Positions 41,188-51,076 of a stretch of 64,000 nt of DNA are shown piece by piece. Source of the DNA: Tritrichomonas foetus (Eukaryota > Parabasalia > Tritrichomonadida > Tritrichomonadidae); assembly GCA_001839685.1 (NCBI GenBank), contig MLAK01000002.1:116251-180250 (forward strand), read 5' to 3'. The first letter of the stretch is position 1. The number at the start of each line of letters is the position of its first letter. The notes under the pieces are model-generated. The model saw only the letters and a list, made by a program, of their open reading frames with translations. It searched no databases and was not told the DNA's origin. Position numbers and translations under genes: made by a program.

Positions 41188-41841
41188 TTACTCCTTCTTT
41201 GCGTGCTTTTCCTTCAAGTCTTGGAGGAATTGCTTAACAACGTCACCAGCTGGTGTGCGTGTCAAAACTGCTGGTGCGGCAAAAGCAAGAGTCAAAACAA
41301 AGATGAGGAGATAGAAAATGTTGATGGCTCTAAGAATGCATCCCAAGATGATTGTGATAATGATGAGGGCTGATGTATCGATGATGTTGGGGCAAACGAA
41401 TGTCCTGTAGATATAAAAGCCAATGCGCCATCCCCAAAGGATTGGGAACCAGAACCAGGAGACGATTTCTTCGAGTGGTCGGATGCGGAGTGGATCTTCA
41501 GCACCGAGCTCTGGAAGATCTTTGTAGAGTTTGCGACCGAATTCGACACCACCAAGGCAGTAGAAAAGATGGAAAAGTGGAACAAGGATGATTCCATAGG
41601 CCAAAGATGGAACGAACGATTTGACAAGGCAATTCGAAAAGATTAAAAATACCAAACAGAAACCAGCGAGGGCACTGAAAAGTGGGATGTTGTGGAGAAG
41701 GAGAGCACTTTCAATGTTGAGAATATCTGTCTTGAAAGGTTCCAAAGCTTTCACGAATTTTGCTTGAACGTCCTTTGGATGGAATCCTGCGCAGGGATAA
41801 AGATTGTTCTCGATAAGTGTATTTTCTCTGTTAAGCCTCAT
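41188..41841 (-). CDS. Reticulon/ARL6IP1-like ER membrane protein
   Basis: The 217-residue protein has four hydrophobic stretches arranged as two long hairpin-like pairs (about 52-72 and 76-96; 131-150 and 155-195) separated by a polar loop, without a signal peptide. The segment after the N-terminal helix (LEPFKTDILNIESALLLHNI) and the final basic tail EKHAKKE, which could act as a KKxx-like ER signal, fit ARL6IP1/reticulon-type ER-shaping proteins. Such proteins wedge into the outer leaflet and curve tubules. The match is to architecture more than to sequence. Third codon positions are C/G-rich, suggesting good expression. An Inr-like TCACTTTT lies just upstream. Confidence 0.55.
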   Translation of the reverse strand: MRLNRENTLIENNLYPCAGFHPKDVQAKFVKALEPFKTDILNIESALLLHNIPLFSALAGFCLVFLIFSNCLVKSFVPSLAYGIILVPLFHLFYCLGGVEFGRKLYKDLPELGAEDPLRIRPLEEIVSWFWFPILWGWRIGFYIYRTFVCPNIIDTSALIIITIILGCILRAINIFYLLIFVLTLAFAAPAVLTRTPAGDVVKQFLQDLKEKHAKKE

Positions 41842-41855
41842 TTCAAGCTTTTTTC

Positions 41856-41863
41856 AAAAGTGA
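41856..41863 (-). promoter_or_regulatory. Inr-like element of the ER protein gene
   Basis: Reverse-strand TCACTTTT, 14 bases before the ATG. Confidence 0.35.
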
Positions 41864-42724
41864 TCGACCGATATGATTCATGTGGTGATATGAACATTAT
41901 TCCTTTTTGAATCATTTTTTGGACAAATATCACTTGAAATTGGCGCTTTTTCTTTCAATTTCAATGATAAAATAGTCAGGTCACAGATGAAAAACATCAT
42001 TCAAGTTTTTCAAAATTTCGTTGAAAAGAAATAAAAATTGATTGAAAATTAATCGTAAAATACAGGAAAAATGACAGTTATCGTCAATTTCTATTGAATG
42101 GCTCATGGTTACATTTTGATTCGTTTTACAAATCACGATTTTTGATACATTATTTGTTTGATCATTGACATTGCCTTATCTTGTTACATGAGCCACTGAA
42201 AAATTATTTCTCTATTTTAGTTCATTTTTTTTCCTATTATGAATTCTAAAAATCTCATTATGATAGATTTTCATTCGAGATTAATGAGCCATATTGATAT
42301 TTAATACATATTCTCAAATTTACTTTAACATACTAGATCGGAAAAAAATAATATCATTTTATCTGTGAATATGATTTATTTTTATTATCATTGTTTCATT
42401 TATTTGGCATGATTACAAATACATTTACTACTTTTTACGAATACTATACATCTTACCTTTCTTTCAAGACGAAAGGCCATTCGAAAAGATTTTCGTGATT
42501 TTCACAATTCAGTTGAATATAATCGAAAACACACTCATTCATTTTGATAAGGAATCAATAATTAATAGACACTTTTTTTTTGAAAAGGTTTCGGCATTAC
42601 TTTCCCAAGAAAATGATGATGGAAAATCGATTTTCATAAAAATATAAAGAATGATAAAAGATTTTGAGATAGAAGATAGTTTAACAATAATAAATAAAAA
42701 CAAATGCGCCAACACACAGGAAAC
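41864..42724. other. Spacer without recognised content
   Basis: About 0.85 kb, AT-rich; no ORF, RNA gene or repeat recognised. Confidence 0.5.
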
Positions 42725-44083
42725 TTAATCGGTACAATAGTGTTCCTTTAAAAATCCGCAAAGAGCAATAAAGTCCGATTCTTCAATACCATTTTTTGAT
42801 GTCAAAGTAATGTCTGTACATGAACTCTCGCAACATGGAGATGAATCGTAGTTCAAGACAATTTGTTCATCTTTTTTCATGAAAACCGCTGTTCTTTTCC
42901 CACTCACACTTTTTGAAATGCTGTAGTTTTTCTTTAGCATGTAATTATCTATAGCAAGAAGAACAGTAGATGGATCTTCTTTGATTATATATGATTCTGA
43001 GCATTTCATGTCTTCGATTGTTTGGAATTTTGAAAGGGGTGCACATGGTAATGATGGATAGGTTCCACAGTTTTGATGGTTATCAACTTCATATCCTTCA
43101 AGTTCCAAAAGTTCCTTGAACAAAATATATAAATAATGCTGGATATTCATTTCATGTGATTCTTTTAGTTTTTCTAGAGTATCTTCCATAGTTGAGTTCA
43201 TTGTTTCTGCAATCCTACGAAGAACCAAATTATGAGGACGTTTGACTGGAAATATAATTTCTGGTTCGTGATTTTCAGTTCTTCTTGGCAAATCTTGAAA
43301 AATTGAATGCTGACGAGCAGCAGATGCAGAAATTCTTGATTGTGGGTCAAAAACAAGTAAATCTCTAACAATTTCATCAATTCCATCAGGTAAAATTGTA
43401 AAGTCTAAAGCAGAAAAATCAGGATTTTGTGTGTCTTCAAAAGGCATCCTTTCACCAAATAATGCATATAACAAAACTCCAACACTGAACATGTCTGCCT
43501 TTTTACCATCATACGGTGCATCAACAAATACTTCTGGTGCTGCATATCCATATGATCCATAACTTCCTGTGAGGTAATCGTTTGCAAAAGTTGCAAATCC
43601 AAAATCGCACAATTTTGCTGTTATATTTCCATTAATTAAGACGTTGTCAAGTTTAATATCACGATGGCAGATATTCCTCATATGTAAATATTCAACACCA
43701 GCCAAAATTTCATCAGCTATTCTGACTTTTTCTTTCAATGGGATATTATGTGATGTCATAAACGAATAAAGATTGCCATTGTCCATATATTCAAGAACCT
43801 GAATAATTTGTGATTCTGTCTCGATAAGTTCAATCATCGGTGTAATATTGGGATGAATTAAAAGCGGTGCAATTGCAGTTTCTGAAAAAATAAGTTCGTT
43901 GCCGTACGAGAGTGATAATATTTTTCGTTTCATCAACGATTTGATAACAACTGGATGGAATGTTTCTGAATGAAGAGCTGTGTTGATTTCTGAGAACTCG
44001 CCTCCTCCGACTTTGTCGCCGACTAAATAATTGTGTAGCTTTGTGAATCCAAGAGAGCTGATTTTCGTTTTTCGCTTCGCCAT
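42725..44083 (-). CDS. CAMK-like Ser/Thr protein kinase
   Basis: The first ATG (an in-frame TTG lies seven codons upstream) gives 452 residues. The kinase domain (about 18-265) has the Gly loop GGGEFSEI, the ATP-binding Lys in VVIKSL, HRDIKLDN, DFGFA and APE, so all catalytic residues are present. The activation segment TGSYGSYGYAAPE resembles 'TxCGSPxYAAPE' of CAMKL/AMPK-type kinases. The C-terminal 150 residues contain a compact region (about 385-450, FMKKDEQIVLNYD onward) that could be a KA1-like domain, as expected for this group; that part is tentative. Trichomonads have very large families of such kinases and no substrate can be named. Confidence 0.88.
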   Translation of the reverse strand: MAKRKTKISSLGFTKLHNYLVGDKVGGGEFSEINTALHSETFHPVVIKSLMKRKILSLSYGNELIFSETAIAPLLIHPNITPMIELIETESQIIQVLEYMDNGNLYSFMTSHNIPLKEKVRIADEILAGVEYLHMRNICHRDIKLDNVLINGNITAKLCDFGFATFANDYLTGSYGSYGYAAPEVFVDAPYDGKKADMFSVGVLLYALFGERMPFEDTQNPDFSALDFTILPDGIDEIVRDLLVFDPQSRISASAARQHSIFQDLPRRTENHEPEIIFPVKRPHNLVLRRIAETMNSTMEDTLEKLKESHEMNIQHYLYILFKELLELEGYEVDNHQNCGTYPSLPCAPLSKFQTIEDMKCSESYIIKEDPSTVLLAIDNYMLKKNYSISKSVSGKRTAVFMKKDEQIVLNYDSSPCCESSCTDITLTSKNGIEESDFIALCGFLKEHYCTD

Positions 44084-45842
44084 GAGAGAATGTTTTGTCG
44101 TCAATCGATTAAAATGTTAAAAAATTTAAAATTTTTCTTGAAAGCATTTCTGAGAGTTATATTTTGACTTTTTCATAAGATCAGAAAATAAATTTTTCTA
44201 ATATTGAATATATTATTCTTAATTTAGATAAAATATAATTTTTCTACGAATTATTACAATTTTTTCTATACGTGATTTATAAATCTCTATAGAAACTTTC
44301 TGAACTGAAATGCATACAAAAAACATTAACAATTCAATTCATGAGATATGCGTTTTTTATATTTTCAGCGGGTCAATGATGTCCAATAAAATATTATAAT
44401 GACTTTTTAGATATAATATTAGTGTTAAGATATACTGAAGAGTTAGGTATTAGAATTTTGCCTTACAGTTGAGGTATATAAAAAAAAGCTTTCACACTTT
44501 TTTCAAAAACAAAATTTCTTTCGATTGTATTAAAAATCTCTTCACTTTTTCTGAAAGTTCAGATAAACGCTAAATATTTATTCTTTCTTAAGCAGATTAA
44601 CGAATGTTTCTTCTTTTTATTTCAAGAGGTAATATCGAGTTATCATTTATGAATAAAGAAATCTCCTCAAAAATATAATTGCTTTTTGTACACATAAAAT
44701 ATAGTTTTTCTGAAAGTCATCTCAATTTGCTTTTGAATTTGTTTGTCGCGATGCTATTGATTAAGAAAAAATTGAATTTTGAAAATCTACACAATTGAAA
44801 AAAATAAACGTTATCGAACGTTTTTTCCAACAGATTTCAACATTTTTTGCTTTTATTAGTTTTTCATTCATCATTTCACAGGGAACTCTTTACTATATAT
44901 CATTAATGGATTAACCATGATAATAATAGTATACCTCTGCAATACAACCAAATATGGAATAGATTACTACCAAGTTTGGTCAATTCGAAAGGCGAAATTG
45001 AATTTCTGGCTTAGATTTTGGTCGTAATGCAAGGGAATAATGAATAAATTAGAGATTCACCTTGATCAAAATTTGCAAAGATATCACAATTTGATGAAAA
45101 ATCTGAACATTTGTTTTCATCATGAAAAAGTCTCTTAAAATGGTCAACAAATATAGACTGATGATATTTTCATTCTCAATTAACCACATTATTGCTCTAT
45201 TAGATGAGGTGATGATTCCAGTCACAGAAACAAACTCAAATTTGTTGATTTTTCCAAAGTTGCTATTGTCAATCAAATTACTTTATTTCATGAAATTTCA
45301 TATTTTGAAATAAACAATGTGATTAAATCACTTGTTTTTGTGAAATTGGAATTGAAATCCCTTTTCCACCATTTGTAAATAGTTCATTTAAAACAATAAA
45401 ATATTTTAATAAAAGGCGACTATTTTTTTTTTTTCATGTTTTCTTGTAACCATATATTTATATAGTATGCAATTTGGTGTGTTCTTATACTTGGTCTCAT
45501 TATGGTCATTGTCTTGTTTTTTTACCACAGCCAAATTATTATGAAAAAACTCAAGACATTATTTTATTAATCATTGAATATGTTTATCTGCATATCTCTA
45601 CTTTTAATCTTATTTTATTCATTTTTTTTCCTATTATGATTATTGACATGCTCTTATCTATCTCATATTTTTTTTTGATATTTTTGGCCCTTTATTTGAT
45701 ATATTTAGTGATCTTATTCAATATATAAGCTCATAATATTGTAATTAGAAATATCATAAATGCAAATAAAAGAACGCATTTGTTTATTATGAATTACATT
45801 TCAAATTACAGAACAAACAATAAACCATAAAAAACATTTAGA
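44084..45842. other. 1.7-kb spacer with a dispersed repeat
   Basis: No convincing gene. It contains copy 2 of the dispersed ~95-bp repeat. A minus-strand stretch at 45049-45276 reads protein-like (FEFVSVTGIITSSNRAIMW) but starts with TTG and stops next to the repeat; a plus-strand stretch at 45474-45728 is a chance hydrophobic frame. Confidence 0.4.
44931..45027 (+). repeat. Dispersed ~95-bp repeat, copy 2
   Basis: Same orientation as 19734-19828. On the minus strand both copies read YDQ-x-L-x-QKF-x-FAFRID-x-TW followed by two stop codons, so the repeat might be the 3' end of a multicopy gene; most differences change the amino acid, so coding constraint is not shown. Confidence 0.7.
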
Positions 45843-46460
45843 TTACTCTTCAAATTCTTGGATTTCTTCTTCTTCTTCGTTTATACTTCCATCACCATCA
45901 AATTTATAACCAAAAAGTCGAGGAACGTACTTTTCTGGCAATTCATTTGGGATGACATCTGGGTATTTTTGAACGAATAGATGAACCCATGTATCACCAA
46001 AGCATGCACCATCAACACAATAACAGTATTCATTGTTCACACAATATATATCATTGCAGTTGGTGCAGAACATTTTTACTGTCGCTTTTCCAAAATCATT
46101 TGATATCCCATATGGAAGACACATTACATTGTGACATAGTGTTCTTGGACACATTTCAAAAAAGAATTGTTGATACTTTTCATACATTAGTTCAAGTCCA
46201 TGATCTGAAATTAAAAAACGAGCATGAAGAAGTCCATAAAGTATCATTGCACTTTCATTAACATTTTGTGGCCAGTTAGTTGGATATAAATATTCTGGAA
46301 TATACGATCCACAAATCAGTTTAAAGGCAATATAAAAATTGGATACTTTTTGACGAAGTCCATAATAGTTTTCTATGTTTTTCAGATATTCATCATCTAT
46401 TCTAACAAAATACTGCGAGAAGGACTGTGATAAAAACCAATCAACCCAAGAGATTTCCAT
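45843..46460 (-). CDS. Casein kinase 2 regulatory subunit beta
   Basis: The 205-residue protein follows CK2 beta throughout: SWVDWFLSQ near the N-terminus ('SWISWFC'), AMILYGLLHARFLISDHGL ('EMLYGLIHARYILTNRG'), EKYQQFFFEMCPRTLC, LPYGISNDFGKATVK ('LPIGLSDIPGEAMVK'), the second Cys pair CTNC, DGACFGDTW and VPRLFGYK ('VPRLYGFK'). The four zinc-binding cysteines of the dimerisation zinc ribbon are present. The autophosphorylation 'SSEE' N-terminus of animals is absent and the C-terminus is acidic. CK2 beta tethers two catalytic subunits and selects substrates. The catalytic subunit is not in this window. Confidence 0.93.
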   Translation of the reverse strand: MEISWVDWFLSQSFSQYFVRIDDEYLKNIENYYGLRQKVSNFYIAFKLICGSYIPEYLYPTNWPQNVNESAMILYGLLHARFLISDHGLELMYEKYQQFFFEMCPRTLCHNVMCLPYGISNDFGKATVKMFCTNCNDIYCVNNEYCYCVDGACFGDTWVHLFVQKYPDVIPNELPEKYVPRLFGYKFDGDGSINEEEEEIQEFEE

Positions 46461-47349
46461 GATTTCGAAAATTGTATGGTTGAGATATTGTGTTGATATT
46501 TGGCCAACTATTCAAAGTTGTGAAGTTACCCTTGGCATTATACTAGATAGTTCTGACTGATGTATGATATTTTTAACACATTAATAATAATTCTGTACCA
46601 TTATTTTTTTATAACGCTTGTTAGAAAACATAGGTTTTGGCAAACTATATATCCATGAAATTGAGAATGGTTAACAAAAATATTCATAACCAGATTTATA
46701 TTGTATTAATATATTGAACAGATAGTTTCCTTCTATTGAAGTGATACATATCCAAATTTCATTACTACTGTTAATTTAAATGATCATCTTCATCTTAATT
46801 TCCATCATGCATAACTGGAACATCACGGAAAAATACTAATAATATTGAATAGTAATCTCTTGTATGAAGTATGTTGTTACAAGATCTATAAATGTTATTC
46901 AATATATAGTGAAGCCGTCATAATGAATAAACAAAACCTATGACTCGTTGAAATCTGATATTAATCGCCAAACAAAAATTTCAATAGATTGAGTAAATTG
47001 AAATAAATAGTTCGATATTGAGCCAATATCTTTATCATGTCTTCTTTAAATTCTTAAATAAAGCTATAAATCGAACAAAATATAAAACGAATAATATTTC
47101 TATCATTTTATATATAAATATTATCTTTTTTTGAGAGATAATATAATTTTAATCTTTATTCCAGCTTCATTGAAAAAATGAAAACAAAATTCACCTCACT
47201 ATTCAAATTCCCCGGGGTCTACTTAGAAAAGCAAGTTAACTATTCGATATTTTGACCTTATTTTAACCTTACTTCTCAATTTCGTAAATAAGATTTTTGA
47301 AGATGATCACTTCATTTCCTTCGATATCACAAAGCCGGAAACCCATATC
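46461..47349. other. Divergent spacer CK2 beta / E2F-like
   Basis: About 0.9 kb between divergent starts, AT-rich. No gene or RNA recognised; an Inr-like word is at 47312. Confidence 0.5.
47312..47318 (+). promoter_or_regulatory. Inr-like element of the E2F-like gene
   Basis: TCATTTC 38 bases before the ATG. Confidence 0.3.
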
Positions 47350-48189
47350 ATGAACACATATGAATGCTTTTTCAATGACAAATCTCTCGAGCAGTTCTTC
47401 AGTTTAGATGATGAAGGAGATCATTTCGATCCTGAAAATTACATCCATTCCGAAAATGCTACTGCCATTGAAATGTTCTTAGAAAGTGAGTCTCGCCTGA
47501 AGAGTACAACAATCAGTACTATTCTTGATGAAATTGATAATCAAATTGAAGATGAAGATGAAGAGGGTGAAGTGGGAGAAGAATATAAGCCTGGTGAATT
47601 TGACAATTTGCCTTTAACTAGAGAAGAACCATCAAGCCAACCAAATCATGTTTCTGAAAGATCCAAAAAATTCTTTACAACAGAATTTTCAATTCCACCT
47701 GAGCCTATCAAATCATTAATAGTAATATCATCACCTGCAATAACTTCAACTCAAATGACATCAAATATTCTGAAATCACCATTAATAACAACTTCTTCTG
47801 ATTGTCAAAATGAGAACCATTCAAAAAGTGGCACAATCCAGAATCAATCACTTGATGATACGAAAACACTTTTTGATGATATTAAGCCAAAATTCATCCC
47901 TTTTTATCTCTCTAGTGAAACCAAAAAAATCAATCAACACTTTTTAGCAACTCACCAAATCTTGTATTTATTACAACGATTCAACAATTTAACATTCGCC
48001 GATCTCAAAAAGTATTTAGAGATTGATGACCGAAGAATTTATGATATTATTAAAGTGCTAGAATTCTTCGGTTTGGTGACCCGAACATCTACCAATGCGA
48101 AGGGAAAGAATTTGGTTGTTCAATTCTGCTCAAACAAAAGGACCGACAATCCAGTTAATATATCAACATTTCCCATATATAACCCTTAA
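47350..48189 (+). CDS. E2F-like winged-helix protein
   Basis: The 279-residue protein has an acidic, Ser/Thr-rich N-terminal region (1-190) and a C-terminal winged helix (about 197-265). The recognition helix DDRRIYDIIKVLEFFGLV carries the E2F/DP signature RRxYD (228-232) that contacts DNA. Little follows the winged helix, so the coiled-coil and marked-box dimerisation segments of typical E2F proteins are lacking; E2F proteins normally pair with DP. The protein may bind DNA alone, dimerise otherwise or be a short divergent member. E2F factors control S-phase genes. The family match rests on this single helix and its surroundings. Confidence 0.65.
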   Translation: MNTYECFFNDKSLEQFFSLDDEGDHFDPENYIHSENATAIEMFLESESRLKSTTISTILDEIDNQIEDEDEEGEVGEEYKPGEFDNLPLTREEPSSQPNHVSERSKKFFTTEFSIPPEPIKSLIVISSPAITSTQMTSNILKSPLITTSSDCQNENHSKSGTIQNQSLDDTKTLFDDIKPKFIPFYLSSETKKINQHFLATHQILYLLQRFNNLTFADLKKYLEIDDRRIYDIIKVLEFFGLVTRTSTNAKGKNLVVQFCSNKRTDNPVNISTFPIYNP

Positions 48190-48618
48190 CAATAAATAAT
48201 AAATGATTGTTCTCTAATTAAATTATAGTAGGTATGAACTACATTCTATTTGACTAAACAACAAAAAGAAAAATAATACCAAATTTCATTATTTTAGTCA
48301 TTATTTTTTCATAAAAACATCTAAAAATAGAATTGATCATTGCTTACCATCTACAAATCCCTATCACACTTGATTCAGGTTATCTGAAGTCGGAAACTTT
48401 GGTTTCTCTTTGTTTGATTCTTGTTAATAATAAGAAAATTAAGAAGCCATTCTTTTCAAAAATTGTCTTTTTATGGTGTCATTTTAATTTTATCAATTTG
48501 GAATTTCCAATTGACGAATTATGAAATTGTAAATTGTGAAATATAAATAAATAATTTTTTAAAAAAATAGATAGAAATGGGTGATATATAGTTTAGAATA
48601 ACTCTATTATTATTATTT
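48190..48618. other. Convergent spacer E2F-like / purine permease
   Basis: About 430 bases, AT-rich, nothing recognised. Confidence 0.5.
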
Positions 48619-50367
48619 TTACTTCTTTGCAAGGAAGAAATAGATAAGGAACAAAACATCGATAACAGCTGTAACTGGGTGAATTTCTTTGAGCTCTTTG
48701 ATAGCCTTTTGCTTGTATGTGAGGTGTTGCTTTCTAACTGGAGCTGGAGCTTCATCTTGAACATGAATAGACTTGCTCTTGCTCTTGCTCTTTGAGGCTG
48801 AGCTTGAAGAAGATGAAGAATAAGAGGATTCTGAAATTTGATCCATTTCAGCACCTTGTTCTTTCTCTTCAGTTGAAGATAATGAATCGTTTGATTGTTT
48901 GCAGCAGCAAGATTGGCATCCATAGATGGCAGCTGCGCAGAGCTTCATGAATGTGTGGCAAAGGAGACCAAGAGCGATACCGATTGAGATGTTGTATGTG
49001 AATGGCATGAATGCGATTGTCATGAAGGCTGGGGCAGCAACAGAAACATCGTTGAAATCGAGATCACTGATTGAGGAAATCATGAGAACGCCAACATACA
49101 TAAGGGCAGGTGTTGTAGCTGTAGATGGGATAATTTGGGCAAGTGGGGAAAGGAAAAGAGAAACGAAGAAGCAGATAGCTGTAATGAGTGAAGCAAATCC
49201 TGTACGAGCACCTTCGTTAACACCAGCAGATGATTCGACGAAAGTTGTAACAGTTGAAACACCACAGATTGTTCCAGCGCATGTTCCAATTGAGTCGCAA
49301 AGAAGGGCTTTTCCGATTTCTGGGAGATTTCCATCTTCGTCGAGCATTCCAGCACGTTTGGCTGTACCAAGGAGTGTTCCGATTGTGTCGAACATATCAA
49401 CCATAGCGAAGGCCAAAACCATAGCGATGATATTGAGAAGATCGGAGAACCAACGGTTAGCAACGAAAAGATCTTTCCAACCCTTACGGAAAACGATAGC
49501 AGCAGATTGTTGTCCCCACTTCTTGAAGGCTTGTCCTGGATCAGTAATTGAAACTGTGATGGATGGATCAACAATAAATGATGGGAAAACTGCTGTAACG
49601 TTATTGAAGTCGAATTGGTAACCAGCTTTAAGAAGTCTTTCGATTTGCTTGGTGTTGGATTCCATGATGAAACCGCCAGCATAACCAATGATGTAGTGGA
49701 GAGCTGTACCGATGAGGATACCCCAAAGGATGGCACCACGGATGTTGTGATAGCTCATAACACAAATGACGAGGAAGACGAGTAAAACAAGAAGTGTTGG
49801 CCAGATTACTTCGAATTCATAATCAAGGAAGTTAAGTGGTGCAAAACCGACAAGTGTTGCTGAACTGTCGATGATGATTTTAGAATTTTGAAGACCGACA
49901 AAAGCAATGAAAAGACCGATACCAGCTGTGATGGCGTTCTTGATGCAATGTGGAACAGAGTTGACAATCTTTTCACGAACACCGAAAATAGTCAAAAGTA
50001 AGAAAATGACACCGGAAATCAAAACAATGAAGCAAGCATTTGAATATGTTAATGTACGGTCTCCTAATCTTTGGTTAACAACACTGAATGCGAAATAGGC
50101 ATTGAGACCCATACCTGGTGCTTGAGCGAATGGCATTTTGGCATAAAGGGCCATCATGAGTGTGCCAACAAGGGCACCAATGCAGGTTCCGATGAAAATT
50201 GATTCTGTGGCAACGCCTGATGGGCCAGCTGTGATGCTTGGGTTGACGATTAAAATATAAGCCATGGCCATGAAGGTGGTAATACCACCAATGATTTCTG
50301 TCTTGAATGTTGAGCCGCTTTCTGTGATGCCCCAGTATTTATCAAAGGCTTGAAGGATTTTCACCAT
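48619..50367 (-). CDS. AzgA-type purine (guanine/hypoxanthine/adenine) permease
   Basis: The 582-residue membrane protein matches the AzgA branch of NCS2 nucleobase transporters: GGITTFMAMAYILIVNP (27-43), QAPGMGLNAYFAF (82-94), VDMFDTIGTLLGTAKRAGM and a later CGVSTVTTFVESSAGVNEGARTG block, with about a dozen membrane segments. The last 65 residues are a cytosolic tail with a Ser run and alternating Lys-Ser. Parabasalids cannot make purines and must import them, so this is a likely salvage transporter; substrate among adenine, guanine and hypoxanthine cannot be told. AzgA proteins are known in bacteria, fungi and plants. Third positions are C/G-rich compared with the neighbours, fitting high expression. 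TCATTTTC lies just upstream. Confidence 0.92.
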   Translation of the reverse strand: MVKILQAFDKYWGITESGSTFKTEIIGGITTFMAMAYILIVNPSITAGPSGVATESIFIGTCIGALVGTLMMALYAKMPFAQAPGMGLNAYFAFSVVNQRLGDRTLTYSNACFIVLISGVIFLLLTIFGVREKIVNSVPHCIKNAITAGIGLFIAFVGLQNSKIIIDSSATLVGFAPLNFLDYEFEVIWPTLLVLLVFLVICVMSYHNIRGAILWGILIGTALHYIIGYAGGFIMESNTKQIERLLKAGYQFDFNNVTAVFPSFIVDPSITVSITDPGQAFKKWGQQSAAIVFRKGWKDLFVANRWFSDLLNIIAMVLAFAMVDMFDTIGTLLGTAKRAGMLDEDGNLPEIGKALLCDSIGTCAGTICGVSTVTTFVESSAGVNEGARTGFASLITAICFFVSLFLSPLAQIIPSTATTPALMYVGVLMISSISDLDFNDVSVAAPAFMTIAFMPFTYNISIGIALGLLCHTFMKLCAAAIYGCQSCCCKQSNDSLSSTEEKEQGAEMDQISESSYSSSSSSSASKSKSKSKSIHVQDEAPAPVRKQHLTYKQKAIKELKEIHPVTAVIDVLFLIYFFLAKK

Positions 50368-50385
50368 TGTAGAAGGACGAAAAAA

Positions 50386-50393
50386 GAAAATGA
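50386..50393 (-). promoter_or_regulatory. Inr-like element of the purine permease gene
   Basis: Reverse-strand TCATTTTC, 18 bases before the ATG. Confidence 0.35.
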
Positions 50394-50821
50394 TTTCATT
50401 TCACTTTTTTCATTCTATGATTACATTTGAATAAGTCGTGAAATATTTGTATGATTTTTGAATTCCAATATTCACAATTTTGATTCTTTTTCGCATTTTT
50501 TTAGAAGTACCTTTTGAATGTAATAAAAATAGTTTTCTATAAGGATCAAGTGAAAATTTGTAAAAAGGAGTGAATCTCAATGTAGATCTGAATTAATTGA
50601 TAGAATTCTATTGAAGAAAGTCAGAGATTTCAGAAGTCATTCAGAAACGTAAATCAATTGATTTGGATATTAAAAAAATTGAATATGTTTGGACATTGAA
50701 ATTCAACAATTGAAATGACAATATGGGCTTAAATTGAATGCCATTATATTCAAATATAGACTTTTATTGCTCTCAAATATTTTCACGTTACTATCCGTTG
50801 GTTAGGATTTTCGTGCATCTC

Positions 50822-51076
50822 TCATAGAATATGTTGTTTTGAGTAATTCAATCCGATTGAACGTTTTCGTGTGATTCTCTTCTTACGAACGGTCTTGTCA
50901 AATTCATACAAAAGATTTATAAGAAAAAGTTGAAAATTGAAATGACATAGAAAATCCAAAAAGAAATCCAATTTCATAAAATGTGACTTTTTTTCATCAA
51001 TAAGTTCTTTATTGAAGTCACATGTTTCTCCAAATGCTTCGCCAAAAACAACAAAGGCATGTCTAGTGGCTTTAAA
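50822..51076 (-). pseudogene. Unidentified protein-like relic
   Basis: About 84 codons open between a TAG (51077) and TGA (50822) with no early ATG. The reading includes HAFVVFGEAFGETCDFNKEL and DKTVRKKRITRKRSIGLNY, and the same frame continues past the TAG with KMVFPIVHVQFLETLSNY. This looks like a once-coding sequence interrupted by a stop. No family recognised. Confidence 0.3.

Noticed and set aside
44931..45027. Repeat copy as the C-terminus of a beta-barrel protein
   Set aside because: The shared reading YDQ...TW with double stop is suggestive, but the upstream frames do not align and differences are mostly non-synonymous.
45474..45728. 84-codon hydrophobic ORF
   Set aside because: Starts with TTG and has the Phe/Ile/Leu-only composition expected of a T-rich strand.
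48926..49739. Long ORFs overlapping the purine permease, on the opposite strand or in another frame (231 and 219 codons)
   Set aside because: Shadows of the C/G-biased permease gene; no own motifs.
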